Counted from the first letter of the stretch, positions 43,977 to 52,746 are shown. The stretch is 64,000 nt of DNA from Nocardiopsis sp. ATB16-24 (GCF_030271535.1 NZ_JASCXJ010000019.1:51634-115633), one strand, 5' to 3'. The notes: a model not told the origin generated them from the letters alone. Numbers and translations: made by a program.

Positions 43977-46031
43977 ATGATCACCTCCGTACTCCGCCAG
44001 GGCCTGCGTACACGCGGAAGAGAACCCGCGGTGCTGTGCCACACCGGATTCCGGGGACAGGGCTGCGCCCCCCTCGCCCGACTCCGGCTCAGGGCCCGTG
44101 ACAGTCTCGTCGACCTGGACACCTGCCCCATGGGCCTGCCCATCGGGGGAGAGGGCGAAGGAGAGGGGAGCGCGACCGTCGGGTTGGTGGCGGTCGTCGC
44201 GGCCAGCCTCACCGATCTGCGACGCTGCCTCACCACCGCGCTCCACCTGCCGCCCGCCGTGCACCTGGTCGCGGCCGTGCTCGACACCCCCGGACACCAG
44301 GGCCCTCTGGTGCCCACACCGCCGGGCCTGGACGAGTGGCGCGGTCTCCAGGAGCTACGGGTACGCAGGACGGGCAGACGCGGTTGGGTCTGCGAGCTGT
44401 ACTTCCCCGGGGGGACCGAGACCGCCGCGGCCCTGGACAGGATCCTGCACGGGGCGGGCGGAGGTCGCAGAGCCCCCCGACCCGTCCCCTTGGGAGGACT
44501 GCACGGTTCCCAGGGAGCCCTGTGGCGCTCCGGTGACGTCTCGGCCGCGGGACTGGACGCCACGGGGCCGGTCCCGCTGCGCCGGGTCACCCCGGTCGTC
44601 GACCTCGTCGTGCGCACGGACGACGGCGGTCCGCTGCCCGCCTGGCGGGACGAGGCCGTCGCCTGCCTGGACGTGCGGACCACCTCGGCCGGTGCGTGGG
44701 AGAACCTGGCCCACATCGAGACCGTCCCCGACCTGGCGGAGGACGGCGCCACCAGGGCCGACGGCGCCCTGGACGTGCTGACCGCGGACCCGACCCTGCT
44801 GGTCGCCCCGGTGGACGAGCGCGTGGTCAACCCCGTCGGCTTCACCAGGAAGTCCGAAGGTCCCATGGGCGATCTCACCGTCCACGGCTCGCACGCCGTG
44901 GTCCGCGACGGTGACAGGATCCTGGCCACCCTCCCCGACGACGGCACGGTCACCGACCTGGACGTCGGCCGTTGCCGGTACCTGCGCGGTGTCCGCGTCG
45001 ACTGGTTCGGCCACAGCGGCCCCGTCGCCGCCGTCCGCGCCGTGGCCTCCCTGGCGGCGGCGGGCGTGCCCCTGGTCAGCGGCACCCTCCCCGCATGGAC
45101 GGCGGCTCTCGGACGACCCCTGGCCGACCTGCTGACCACGGTGGGGGAGGAGGCGTTGCGCGACCCGTTGGTCCGTGAGGAGCACAGCATCCGACTGCGC
45201 CGTGCCGCTCTGCGCGCCCACGGCCAACTCGCTCGCTGGCGCTGTCTGGGAAGGCGGGCCGGAATCCCCCTGCCGCCCGAGCCCCTGGTCTCCGTGGTCC
45301 TGTGCACCCGACGTCCGGAGATGGTCGGGTTCGCGCTGGCCCAGATCGCCCGCCAGCGCGACGTGCGCCTGGAGGTGGTGCTCACCCTGCACGGCTTTTC
45401 CGCCTCCCTTCCCGAGGTGAACTCGGCGGTGACCGCCTTCGCCGCCACGGGGGCCCCGATCACGGTGCACGAGGCCGACGCGGACCAGGTGTTCGGCTCG
45501 GTGCTCAACGACTCCGTGGACAGGGCGTCGGGGCAGACCATCGCCAAGTGGGACGACGACGACTGGTACGGCCCCGACCACCTGGCCGACCTGATGCTGG
45601 CACGGACCTATTCCGGCGCCGACCTGGTCGGATGCAGCCCGGACTACGTGTACCTGGAGGAACTCGACCTGACCGTGTGGCGGAGCTACCGGTCGGAGAT
45701 CCCCTCGCCCAACGTGGCGGGCGGGACCATCGTGACCGACCGCTCCGTGCTGGAGGAGGTCGGAGGCTTTCGCCCCCTGCCCAGAGCGATCGACAGCCAA
45801 CTCCTCCTGGCCGTACGGCGCCTCGGTGGACGTGTCTACCGGGCCCACGGACTGGGTTACATGCTGCGTCGGGCGGGTCAGGGCCACACCTGGAACGAGG
45901 ACGTCGGCTATTTCCTCCGCAAGAGCTCCGGACAGTGGTCCGGCTGGCGTCCCAGCGCCCTGATGGAGGGGGCGCCGGAGCCGTTGGACAGCCCCGATGG
46001 AGCGAGCGAGTACACGGGAGGACACCGTTGA
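43977..46031 (+). CDS. large GT-A glycosyltransferase with unknown N-terminal domain, cassette copy 2
   Basis: A 684-residue paralog of 40077-42095, with the start ATG seven bases after GAGG exactly as in copy 1. The same landmarks occur: VNPVGFTRKSEGPMGDLTVHG in the N-terminal domain, and the GT-A core VSVVLCTRRPEMVGFALAQIARQ, VLTLHGFSASLPEV and DDDD at 526-529 (AKWDDDDWYGPDHL). The N-terminal domain has diverged more than the catalytic core, and the acceptor-loop segment differs (VWRSYRSEIPSPNVAGGTIV against VWRGRGSEIATRFVAGGTLL). This suggests a related but not identical acceptor or donor. Its stop overlaps the TTG start of the next gene. Confidence 0.82.
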   Translation: MITSVLRQGLRTRGREPAVLCHTGFRGQGCAPLARLRLRARDSLVDLDTCPMGLPIGGEGEGEGSATVGLVAVVAASLTDLRRCLTTALHLPPAVHLVAAVLDTPGHQGPLVPTPPGLDEWRGLQELRVRRTGRRGWVCELYFPGGTETAAALDRILHGAGGGRRAPRPVPLGGLHGSQGALWRSGDVSAAGLDATGPVPLRRVTPVVDLVVRTDDGGPLPAWRDEAVACLDVRTTSAGAWENLAHIETVPDLAEDGATRADGALDVLTADPTLLVAPVDERVVNPVGFTRKSEGPMGDLTVHGSHAVVRDGDRILATLPDDGTVTDLDVGRCRYLRGVRVDWFGHSGPVAAVRAVASLAAAGVPLVSGTLPAWTAALGRPLADLLTTVGEEALRDPLVREEHSIRLRRAALRAHGQLARWRCLGRRAGIPLPPEPLVSVVLCTRRPEMVGFALAQIARQRDVRLEVVLTLHGFSASLPEVNSAVTAFAATGAPITVHEADADQVFGSVLNDSVDRASGQTIAKWDDDDWYGPDHLADLMLARTYSGADLVGCSPDYVYLEELDLTVWRSYRSEIPSPNVAGGTIVTDRSVLEEVGGFRPLPRAIDSQLLLAVRRLGGRVYRAHGLGYMLRRAGQGHTWNEDVGYFLRKSSGQWSGWRPSALMEGAPEPLDSPDGASEYTGGHR

Positions 46032-47698
46032 GCACCTCGAAGAGCACGCCCGGCCCGGAACTGGTACCTCGCCGGCCGCCGACCCGCACCGACCCGATGG
46101 TCGAGACCGTACGGACCCAGGACGCCGAGGGCTCACCGAGGGTGTGGCGCAACGACTACTCGGTCCTGTGTCCGCCGCCGTTGGGCGCATGGGAGCCGAC
46201 GTTGTCGGTGTCGGTGGTCGTTCCCGCGCACGGTCACCCGGACAAGCTGGCGATGGTGCTGGCCTCCCTGTCGGCGCAGAGCTACCCCTCGCACCTGATG
46301 GAGGTGATCGTGGTCGACGACGGTTCCCCCGAACCGCTCACCCTGCCTCCGGTACGACCCGACAACACGCGCCTGATCACCTCCGCGCCGGGCGACTGGG
46401 GTTCGGGTCACGCGGTGAACACGGGCGTGGCGGCCTCGTCGGGAACGGTCGTCCTGCGCCTGGACGCCGACATGCTGGTCTACCGCGAACACGTCGAGTC
46501 GCAGATGCGCTGGCACCACCTGCTCGACTACGCGGTGGTGATGGGGCACAAGATGTTCGTGGACTTCGACCCCGAGACGATGGACCCCGGATACGTGGCG
46601 GAGCAGGTGCGCGCGGGCCGGGCCGCCGACCTGTTCGACCGCGAGTCCGCCGACCCGCACTGGGTGGAGAAGTCCATCGCGAGGTACGACCGGTTGCGCA
46701 CCGCCCACCACAGGGCGCACAAGGTGTTCGTGGGCGCCACCGGATCCCTGCACCGCGCGCTGTTCGACCGGGCCGGAGGGATGGACACCCGGCTCGTCCT
46801 GGGCGGCGACAGTGAGTTGGGGCACCGGCTGGGCCAGCAGGGCGCGGTCTTCGTCCCCGACCTGGACAGCAGCAGTTGGCACCTGGGGCGTTCCCAGATG
46901 CAGTCCCAGCGGGAGGCGGGTACGCGCTTCCGGATGCCGTACATGGCCAACCGGGTGCCCGACTTCCACCTGCGCCGCCAACGTCCGGAGCGGCAGTGGG
47001 AGGTGCCCCTGGCCGAAGTGGTGGTGGACGTGGAGGGCGCCACCCTGGAGGAGGCGGAGAGCACCGTCACGGCGCTGCTGTCGGGCACCACCCCCGACAT
47101 CCGCCTGTGGCTGCTCGGACCGTGGGACGCGCTCGGCGAGGGGCGCAGGCCGCTGCTGGAGGAGGAGCGTCTGGACCTGCGTCTGATCCGGGAGATCTTC
47201 CGTGCGGACCCTCGGGTGCGTTTCGCCGTCGCGGAGCCCGAGCACGACCCTCGGACCCCGTTCCTGATGAGGCTCCCCCTCGGGGCACGCCTGGCCCCCG
47301 AGGCCCTGGCCACACTGGTGCGCACGGCCGACCGCACCGGAGTGGGCCTGCTGTGCGCGCTCCCGCCCGGGGAGACGGGCGGGGAGGGGGCGCTGCGCCT
47401 GGAACGGGTCGGCGCCTACGCCAGGGCACGCCACCTGTCCCCGGAGTCGACCGCTGAGGAGCTCGACCGCCTGGTGGAGCTGGTCTGCGGTGTCCAGTGG
47501 ACGGGAGGGGACGGGATCTTCGACGTTCCCGGAGAGGAGATCGGAGCCGCCGAGGGGAGCGAACGCCTGCTTCGACGTCTCAGGCGAGCGGAGGGGGAGG
47601 CCAGAAGGCTACGGCGCCGCGCCGAGCTGGCCGAGCGCAAGCTGCGCTGGTTCACGCCGGACCTGGTACGCCGTGTACTGCGCAAGGTCGCCCGCTGA
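46028..47698 (+). CDS. family 2 glycosyltransferase, cassette copy 2
   Basis: A 556-residue paralog of 42092-43747. The start TTG at 46028 overlaps the previous TGA and has a perfect GGGAGG six bases upstream, which fixes this unusual start. The first GT2 half is identical to copy 1 at the DNA level over 240 bases. The variable parts are the ~35-residue N-terminus, parts of the second half (LVLGGDSELGHRLGQQGAVFVPD) and the C-terminal domain. DxD is RLDADML. The C-terminal basic tail (RRLRRRAELAERKLRWFTPDLVRRVLRKVAR) is conserved. It is the last gene of the cluster, ended by a 13-bp hairpin. Confidence 0.85.
   Translation: MSTSKSTPGPELVPRRPPTRTDPMVETVRTQDAEGSPRVWRNDYSVLCPPPLGAWEPTLSVSVVVPAHGHPDKLAMVLASLSAQSYPSHLMEVIVVDDGSPEPLTLPPVRPDNTRLITSAPGDWGSGHAVNTGVAASSGTVVLRLDADMLVYREHVESQMRWHHLLDYAVVMGHKMFVDFDPETMDPGYVAEQVRAGRAADLFDRESADPHWVEKSIARYDRLRTAHHRAHKVFVGATGSLHRALFDRAGGMDTRLVLGGDSELGHRLGQQGAVFVPDLDSSSWHLGRSQMQSQREAGTRFRMPYMANRVPDFHLRRQRPERQWEVPLAEVVVDVEGATLEEAESTVTALLSGTTPDIRLWLLGPWDALGEGRRPLLEEERLDLRLIREIFRADPRVRFAVAEPEHDPRTPFLMRLPLGARLAPEALATLVRTADRTGVGLLCALPPGETGGEGALRLERVGAYARARHLSPESTAEELDRLVELVCGVQWTGGDGIFDVPGEEIGAAEGSERLLRRLRRAEGEARRLRRRAELAERKLRWFTPDLVRRVLRKVAR
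46146..46385 (+). repeat. 240-base block identical to 42201-42440
   Basis: Second member of the identical pair inside the duplicated GT2 genes. Further long identical stretches follow (for example 42512-42584 with 46457-46529), interrupted by clearly diverged segments, which gives a mosaic pattern. Confidence 0.92.
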
Positions 47699-47726
47699 GC
47701 GGGGCACCTCTTGCGGGTGAGGACCA

Positions 47727-47771
47727 TGCTCCCAGCGTCATCGTGGATCGTCGAGGGCGACGCTGGGAGCA
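47727..47771. terminator. terminator between the glycosyltransferase cluster and the MaoC gene
   Basis: A perfect 13-bp stem (47727-47739 with 47759-47771) with a 19-base loop, lying between convergent genes and probably serving both. Confidence 0.7.
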
Positions 47772-47809
47772 GGATCGTCGCAGGATCGAACCCGCACGCG
47801 CAGTGCCCT

Positions 47810-48265
47810 CTACGGGACCCAGAGACCGAGCGCCTCGGCGACCAACGCGGGACGCTCCTGGCCCTCGATCTCCACGGTGTGGGTCGTGGTCACCAGATAG
47901 CCCTTGGGGGACTCCTGTACGGAGCTGAGTTCGACGCCGTCACGAATGCGCGAGCCGGACAGGACCGGCTGGAGGAAACGCACCTTGTTGAGTCCGTAGT
48001 TGATGGACATGGTGGGCTTCTCGGTGAGGGAGATGAGCGACTGGGAGAAGTGGGCCAGCATCGACAGGGTCAGGTATCCGTGTGCGATGGTGCCGCCGAA
48101 GGGGCCCTCGGCCGCCCTCTCCTGGTCGATGTGGATCCACTGGTGGTCCTTCGTCGCGTCGGCGAAGAGGGAGATCTGTTCCTGGTCGATGGTCACCCAG
48201 TCGGTGTAGCCCAGGTGTTCTCCCTGGGAGGCGATGACCTCGTGGATGTCGGCGAATACGCGCAC
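47810..48265 (-). CDS. MaoC-family (R)-enoyl-CoA hydratase-like protein
   Basis: A 151-residue hot-dog-fold protein. MaoC hydratases add water to enoyl-CoA. The hydratase-2 motif is visible: YTDWVTIDQEQISLFADATKDHQWIHIDQERAAEGPFGGTIAHGYLTLSM, with catalytic Asp and His in DATKDHQWIH and the GGTIAHGYLTLS helix. The GTG at 48265 is preferred because AGGAG is five bases away; an ATG one codon earlier leaves only two bases. It stands alone, and no fatty-acid operon is adjacent. The closest functional type is the single-domain hydratase/dehydratase used in acyl-CoA metabolism or polyketide precursor supply. Confidence 0.92.
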   Translation of the reverse strand: MRVFADIHEVIASQGEHLGYTDWVTIDQEQISLFADATKDHQWIHIDQERAAEGPFGGTIAHGYLTLSMLAHFSQSLISLTEKPTMSINYGLNKVRFLQPVLSGSRIRDGVELSSVQESPKGYLVTTTHTVEIEGQERPALVAEALGLWVP

Positions 48266-48440
48266 CATGTCTCCTGATCGTCGGGTCCGGAGGATCGGGG
48301 AGCCGGACGGTGCCGCAACTCTACCTAACGCTGTTCGGTTATGGGAGAAGGGGGAGGACGAAGGAGCCGACGGGACGCCCCCGACGTGGGGAACGCGGGA
48401 ACGAGGCACGCCTCGCGCCGGGGACGGGCTCGGATCCGTC

Positions 48441-49595
48441 TCACCGGCGATCGTGGTGGGCACGGGCGTCCCGGCCGCGCCGGGTCTCGCGCACACCGTC
48501 GGCGTCCATCAGCAGGGCCAGCTCGACGCGCTCGGCCAAAGCCGTGAAGTCCACGCCGTGCCCCGACCCGCTCTCGGCCAGCGGCACCGGGACCACCCCG
48601 TCGTGCGCGCGCACCGGGGGGACCGTCAGATCGCGTCCACGGGACCCCGCCCCGGGCATCTCCACCGGCAGGGACGCACCCGCCAGCGACGCCAGCGCGA
48701 CCGTGGCGGCCCGACCGACCCCCGTCACCGCGGACGAACCGCACCAGACCTGCCATCCGGCGTCCACGGCACGGTCCACCGCACGGCGGGCGGGCGTCAG
48801 GCCGCCCAGTCGGGTCAGGTCGACGTTGGCCACACCACCGGCCTCGGCGCGGATCGCCGTACTCAGGTCCTCCACCGACCGCAACGAACGACCCAACGCC
48901 ACCGGAGTGCGCAACTCGGCGCTCAACCGGGTGTGCGCGGCGAGGTCCTCCGGGGCGAAGGGATCCTCGATCGCCAACAGGCCGAGACCGTCCAGGACGC
49001 GCAGCGCGTCGAGGTCGGCGGGGGACTCGGTGTACCGACCCCCCGCGTCCACTTGCAGGACCAGGAACGGAAAGCTCGTCTGCACCGCGCGCACCACGTC
49101 GGCGTCCCAACCGGGCTGGATCTCCAGGCGAACGCGCCGGAAACCCGCGCCCACCTGACGGTTCACCTCGGTGACCACCGACTCCACCGACACCTGCCGG
49201 GGCAGGGTCACCCCCGCGGTGAGGGCGGTCCGCTCCCCACCCAGGGCCTGGGAGAGCGGAGAGCCGCGCCGACGGCTCCACAGGTCCCAGCAAGCGGTGT
49301 CCAGGGCGCTGACCACCGCCGGTTCCCAGGGCAGGTCCGCCCAGACCTCACCGGCCTCCGTGGGCCGTTGCCAGGAATGGTGGAGCAGAGCGGGGGCGAA
49401 GGCGGAGGTGAGCGCCTCCCACTGGGCCGCGGTGGCGTGCGGGAGTTCGCCCCAGCCGCTGACACCCTCGCCGTCGGACACCCTGACCAGAACGGGCCCC
49501 TCGGTGAGGGTGCTCCGGCCGCCGGCCTGCCGCCGGAGCCGCATCAGTTCGAGTTCGACAATCCGGGTCACGGTCGCCGAGCCGGTCTGTGCCAC
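48441..49595 (-). CDS. enolase-superfamily (MenC/NSAR-like) protein lacking catalytic residues
   Basis: A 384-residue protein with the two-domain enolase-superfamily layout closest to o-succinylbenzoate synthase/N-succinylamino-acid racemase (capping domain ~1-125, barrel ~130-340). Landmarks align well by eye, but key positions are changed. The KxK acid/base pair reads R156-L-E158 (FRRVRLEIQPGWD). The third metal ligand pair (usually DE) reads G235-R236 (VALGRSLRSVEDL). The opposite-face Lys (usually NIKxGR) is D259 (ANVDLTRLGGL). Only two metal ligands remain, D183 (QVDAGGRYT) and E210 (AIEDPF). The normal proton-abstraction chemistry should be impossible. It is the last gene of a same-strand group with ald. 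A regulatory or structural role is an inference. Confidence 0.85.
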   Translation of the reverse strand: MAQTGSATVTRIVELELMRLRRQAGGRSTLTEGPVLVRVSDGEGVSGWGELPHATAAQWEALTSAFAPALLHHSWQRPTEAGEVWADLPWEPAVVSALDTACWDLWSRRRGSPLSQALGGERTALTAGVTLPRQVSVESVVTEVNRQVGAGFRRVRLEIQPGWDADVVRAVQTSFPFLVLQVDAGGRYTESPADLDALRVLDGLGLLAIEDPFAPEDLAAHTRLSAELRTPVALGRSLRSVEDLSTAIRAEAGGVANVDLTRLGGLTPARRAVDRAVDAGWQVWCGSSAVTGVGRAATVALASLAGASLPVEMPGAGSRGRDLTVPPVRAHDGVVPVPLAESGSGHGVDFTALAERVELALLMDADGVRETRRGRDARAHHDRR

Positions 49596-49739
49596 GCTGT
49601 TCCACCTCGGTGCTCGTCCTCCCGCAGGTCACTCGGCCGTCGGGACCGGAAAGCGGGCGTTCCCTTCGACGGTACCCCCGGCCGACCAGCGCGACCACCC
49701 CGAACGGTGCGGCGCGTACCACCTGGCCGGCCAGGCGGT

Positions 49740-50861
49740 TCAGGCGTCGGCCGGTACCTCCTCCAGCGGCCGGTGCTCGAACCCGTGGGCCTCGGCGACC
49801 GGAGCCGAGACCACGTCGCCGTCGAAGGTGTTCAGACCCCTGGCCAAGGACGCGTCCTCGCGCATGGCCCGCCGCCAGCCCTTCTCCGCCAGAGCCACCA
49901 CGTAGCGCAGGGTGTCCTTGGTCAGCGCGTGGGTGGAGGTGTTGGGCACCGCGCCGGGCATGTTCCCCACGCAGTAGAACACCGTGTCGTGCACCTGGAA
50001 CGTGGGGTCGGCGTGCGTGGTGGGACGGGAGTCCTCGAAACAACCGCCCTGGTCGACGGCGATGTCCACCAACACGGACCCCGGACGCATCCGCGACACC
50101 ACCTCGTTCGACACCAACGTGGGCGTCCTGGCACCCGGCACCAGCACCGCGCCGATCACCATGTCCGACTCCAACACCGACCGCTCCAGCTCGAAGGCGT
50201 TGGAGACCACCGTCTTGACACGACCCTGACACAGGGCGTCGACCTGCCGCAGCCTGTGCACGTCCAGGTCCAGCACGGTCACGTCCGCGCCCATGCCCAC
50301 CGCGGTCTGCGTCGCGTTCAGGCCGGACACCCCCGCGCCGATCACGGTCACCCGTGCCGGGCGCACGCCCGGCACCCCGCCCATCAGCACGCCACGGCCG
50401 CCGTGGGGCCTTTGCAGGGCCGTCGCCCCCACCTGCGGAGCCAGACGGCCGGCGACCTCCGACATCGGGGCCAGCAGAGGCAGGGAGCCGTCCGGCAACT
50501 GCACGGTCTCGTAGGCGATACCGGTCACCCGTCGTTCCAACAGCGCTTCGGTGCACTCGCGCGTGGCGGCCAGGTGCAGGTAGGCGAAGAGGGTCTGCCC
50601 CTCACGCAGGAGGTGGTACTCGTCGGGGGTCGGTTCCTTGACCTTCAGGATGAGTTCGCCCTCGGCCCACACCTGGTCGGCGGTGTCCAGGACGCGGGCG
50701 CCCGCGGACACGTACTCGGCGTCGGAGATGGAGGATCCGAGCCCCGCCTCGCGTTCGATGAGCACCTCGTGACCTCGACCGACCAGCTCGTGCACTCCAG
50801 CGGGGGTGATCGCCACCCGGTACTCGTGGTTCTTGATCTCGCGGGGCACGCCGATGCGCAC
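49740..50861 (-). CDS. ald: alanine dehydrogenase
   Basis: A 373-residue NAD-dependent enzyme interconverting L-alanine with pyruvate plus ammonium. The N-terminus MRIGVPREIKNHEYRVAITPAG is diagnostic. Catalytic K75 (LILKVKEP) and H96 (AYLHLAAT) are present, as are the Rossmann motif VIGAGVSGLNATQTAVGMGADVTVLDLD and the late DIAVDQGGCFE, TTHADPTF and VGNMPGAVPNTST segments. Length and motifs match active enzymes. It is flanked on the same strand by two degenerate enzyme homologues, with gaps of 158 and 144 bases, so an operon is possible but not certain. It may act with the AGCS alanine symporter encoded elsewhere in the window. Confidence 0.96.
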   Translation of the reverse strand: MRIGVPREIKNHEYRVAITPAGVHELVGRGHEVLIEREAGLGSSISDAEYVSAGARVLDTADQVWAEGELILKVKEPTPDEYHLLREGQTLFAYLHLAATRECTEALLERRVTGIAYETVQLPDGSLPLLAPMSEVAGRLAPQVGATALQRPHGGRGVLMGGVPGVRPARVTVIGAGVSGLNATQTAVGMGADVTVLDLDVHRLRQVDALCQGRVKTVVSNAFELERSVLESDMVIGAVLVPGARTPTLVSNEVVSRMRPGSVLVDIAVDQGGCFEDSRPTTHADPTFQVHDTVFYCVGNMPGAVPNTSTHALTKDTLRYVVALAEKGWRRAMREDASLARGLNTFDGDVVSAPVAEAHGFEHRPLEEVPADA

Positions 50862-51019
50862 GGTTCCTCCTGCTGTCGTCTTCGTCTACACCTCCACTGC
50901 CGTTCGCGGAGGCACGCTCGTACTGCCGTCAACACGTGTGGCTGTCAGCGGCCTTGTCGACAGTATGTAAGGCGGGCTCCGAAGAGTGTGAGGCGGGTGC
51001 GTGCCTGTGCCCGAGGACC

Positions 51020-52237
51020 TCATCGCGCACCGCCCCGACCGTGACCCAGGACCCAGACCCGCCGCACCCGCCCCGTCAGTTCCCTGCCCGCGTACGGGCT
51101 CGGATCCGTCGCGGGGACCGCCACCCGCGCACGGGGGTCGAAGGCGACGAGGTCGGCGTCGAAGCCGGGCGCGATCCGACCCTTGGTCCCCAGCCCCAGC
51201 AGCTCGGCCGGAGCGCCGGACGTCCAGCGCGCCAGATCACGTAAGTCCCTCCCGCGTCGGTGGGACGCCGTCCACAGCGCGGACAGGCTCCACTCCAGCG
51301 TGTACAGCCCGCGGGCCGGGAGGTGGCCCGACCCGACCGAGGTGATCGACGATCCCCGCGCGAGCAGCGCGCTCCACAACGCCTTGCGGTTGGCGTCCGA
51401 ACGCACCGGCGGACGACAGGCGTGCGCGGGCGAATCCGGTGCCAGGGACTCCGCCGGCAGACACAGGTAGTGGGGGCAGGTCTGGGCCGACAACGACACC
51501 CCCACCGCACCGGCGGCCTCCAACAGCGCCGCGCACTCGGCCGCGGTGAAAGGGCACACGTGCGTGCGCGTCCCCGCCATGCGGGCCGCGGCGATCACCC
51601 GTTCCAACCCGCGCCGCTCCGCTCGGGGAAGGCGCTGATCGGCCGGACCCTGGGCCGACCCCAGCTCCGCGGCGTCCTCCGCGTGCACCAACAGCACGCT
51701 GTCCAACGCCGTCAGTTCGGCCATCACCTTGCGCAACAACGTTTCCCCGAGCGCGGCCGTGTCCGGTGCCCCTCCGTCCGACAACGAGCAGGAGAACCCC
51801 ACCGCGCCCGCCGCCTGGAGGTCGGCCAGGTCGAGCGGGGTGGTGCCCCAGGTCACCCCGCCCAGGAAGAGCACGGGCACCGCGGCCCCGGCCGCCGCCC
51901 GTCGGTGTTCTCGCAGGGAATCCGCGCAGGTGATGGCGGGACGGGCCGGTGAGGGGGAGACCACCACACAGGTCACCCCGCCGCGCAGGGCCGCCTCGCC
52001 GGCCAGGAGGTAGGCTCTGGACAGCTCCTGCCCCGGCACGTACACCCCGGTGCCCAGGTCCACGGCCCCCGGCATCAGGGCCACGTCGCCGAGGTCGGTC
52101 ACCTCGTGCGCCGCCATGTCGGCACGGTAGGGGCCCACGACCTCGATCCGACCGTCGCGCACCCCCACGGAGGCGGGGCCGACCCCCTCGGCGGTGACCA
52201 CATGCCTGGACCTGACCACACTGTCGAACACGGTCAA
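51020..52237 (-). CDS. allantoinase/dihydroorotase-like amidohydrolase lacking metal ligands
   Basis: A 405-residue cyclic-amidohydrolase homologue. TTG 52237 is proposed as start (AAGGGG six bases upstream); longer frames lack a site. The fold signature is clear (GRIEVVGPY, LMPGAVDLGTGVYVPGQ, VLLVHAEDAAELG, SAQTCPHYLCL, RPPVRSDANRKALW, GRIAPGFDADLVAFDP). The active site is not intact: the HxH after the first strand is G62-x-G64, the bridging carbamoyl-Lys position is S149 (VGFSCSL), the second-half metal His is P229 (THVCPFT), and the catalytic Asp of SDHxP is G303 (VGSGHLP). Only H185 of the metal set remains. It resembles non-catalytic dihydroorotase-like proteins that serve structurally. 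It lies upstream of ald on the same strand. Confidence 0.82.
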   Translation of the reverse strand: MTVFDSVVRSRHVVTAEGVGPASVGVRDGRIEVVGPYRADMAAHEVTDLGDVALMPGAVDLGTGVYVPGQELSRAYLLAGEAALRGGVTCVVVSPSPARPAITCADSLREHRRAAAGAAVPVLFLGGVTWGTTPLDLADLQAAGAVGFSCSLSDGGAPDTAALGETLLRKVMAELTALDSVLLVHAEDAAELGSAQGPADQRLPRAERRGLERVIAAARMAGTRTHVCPFTAAECAALLEAAGAVGVSLSAQTCPHYLCLPAESLAPDSPAHACRPPVRSDANRKALWSALLARGSSITSVGSGHLPARGLYTLEWSLSALWTASHRRGRDLRDLARWTSGAPAELLGLGTKGRIAPGFDADLVAFDPRARVAVPATDPSPYAGRELTGRVRRVWVLGHGRGGAR

Positions 52238-52746
52238 CGCCGTCCCCTTCGATAGGCTCGCGACGAGAGGGTGTGCTGTCAAAAGCCACGGTGGGGGCCG
52301 TGACGGGGGCGGCGCACGGAGAGAGGGCGGGGAACCGTCGTCTCGACCGGGGCCCGGCCCCGTTCACCGACGCGGGCGCGACCTTCCAGGTCACACCCCT
52401 CGGTGCTCCGGTCATCCCCCGGGCACCGAGCGTATCGCGGGGTGCCCTTCGCAGGGGTGAAAACGCGATATCCGCCCGGATCCGTGGACATTGCGGCCTG
52501 GGCCGCCGCGCTGGGACGTGAGCGCGAGATCACATCATCGGACCCGGTCCGCCAAGGCGTGAGCCGAGCGCGCAGGGGTGGTGGTGCACGCCCGAATCCG
52601 ACACCGTGTAGTGACGGTCTAACCTTGATCGAGGTGTTCCTCAGTGCACGGCCCCTGCCGGAAAAAGGACCGAACAGGCACGAGACCGACACACGACCAA
52701 GGGCCCTGACCAGCCATAACCAACGAGATCGACGACGGAGTGGCAC
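52238..52746. other. divergent intergenic region
   Basis: 509 bases between the amidohydrolase-like gene and the CopD-CtaG gene. No family-like open frame or strong hairpin is seen. It should contain two divergent promoters; an AT-richer patch lies near 52715-52735. Confidence 0.45.

Larger units (their letters stand above)
43977..47698 (+). repeat. tandem cassette copy 2 (two glycosyltransferase genes)
   Basis: Direct repeat of the gene pair at 40077-43747, separated from it by 229 bases holding a terminator and an AT-rich promoter-like island. Confidence 0.9.
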
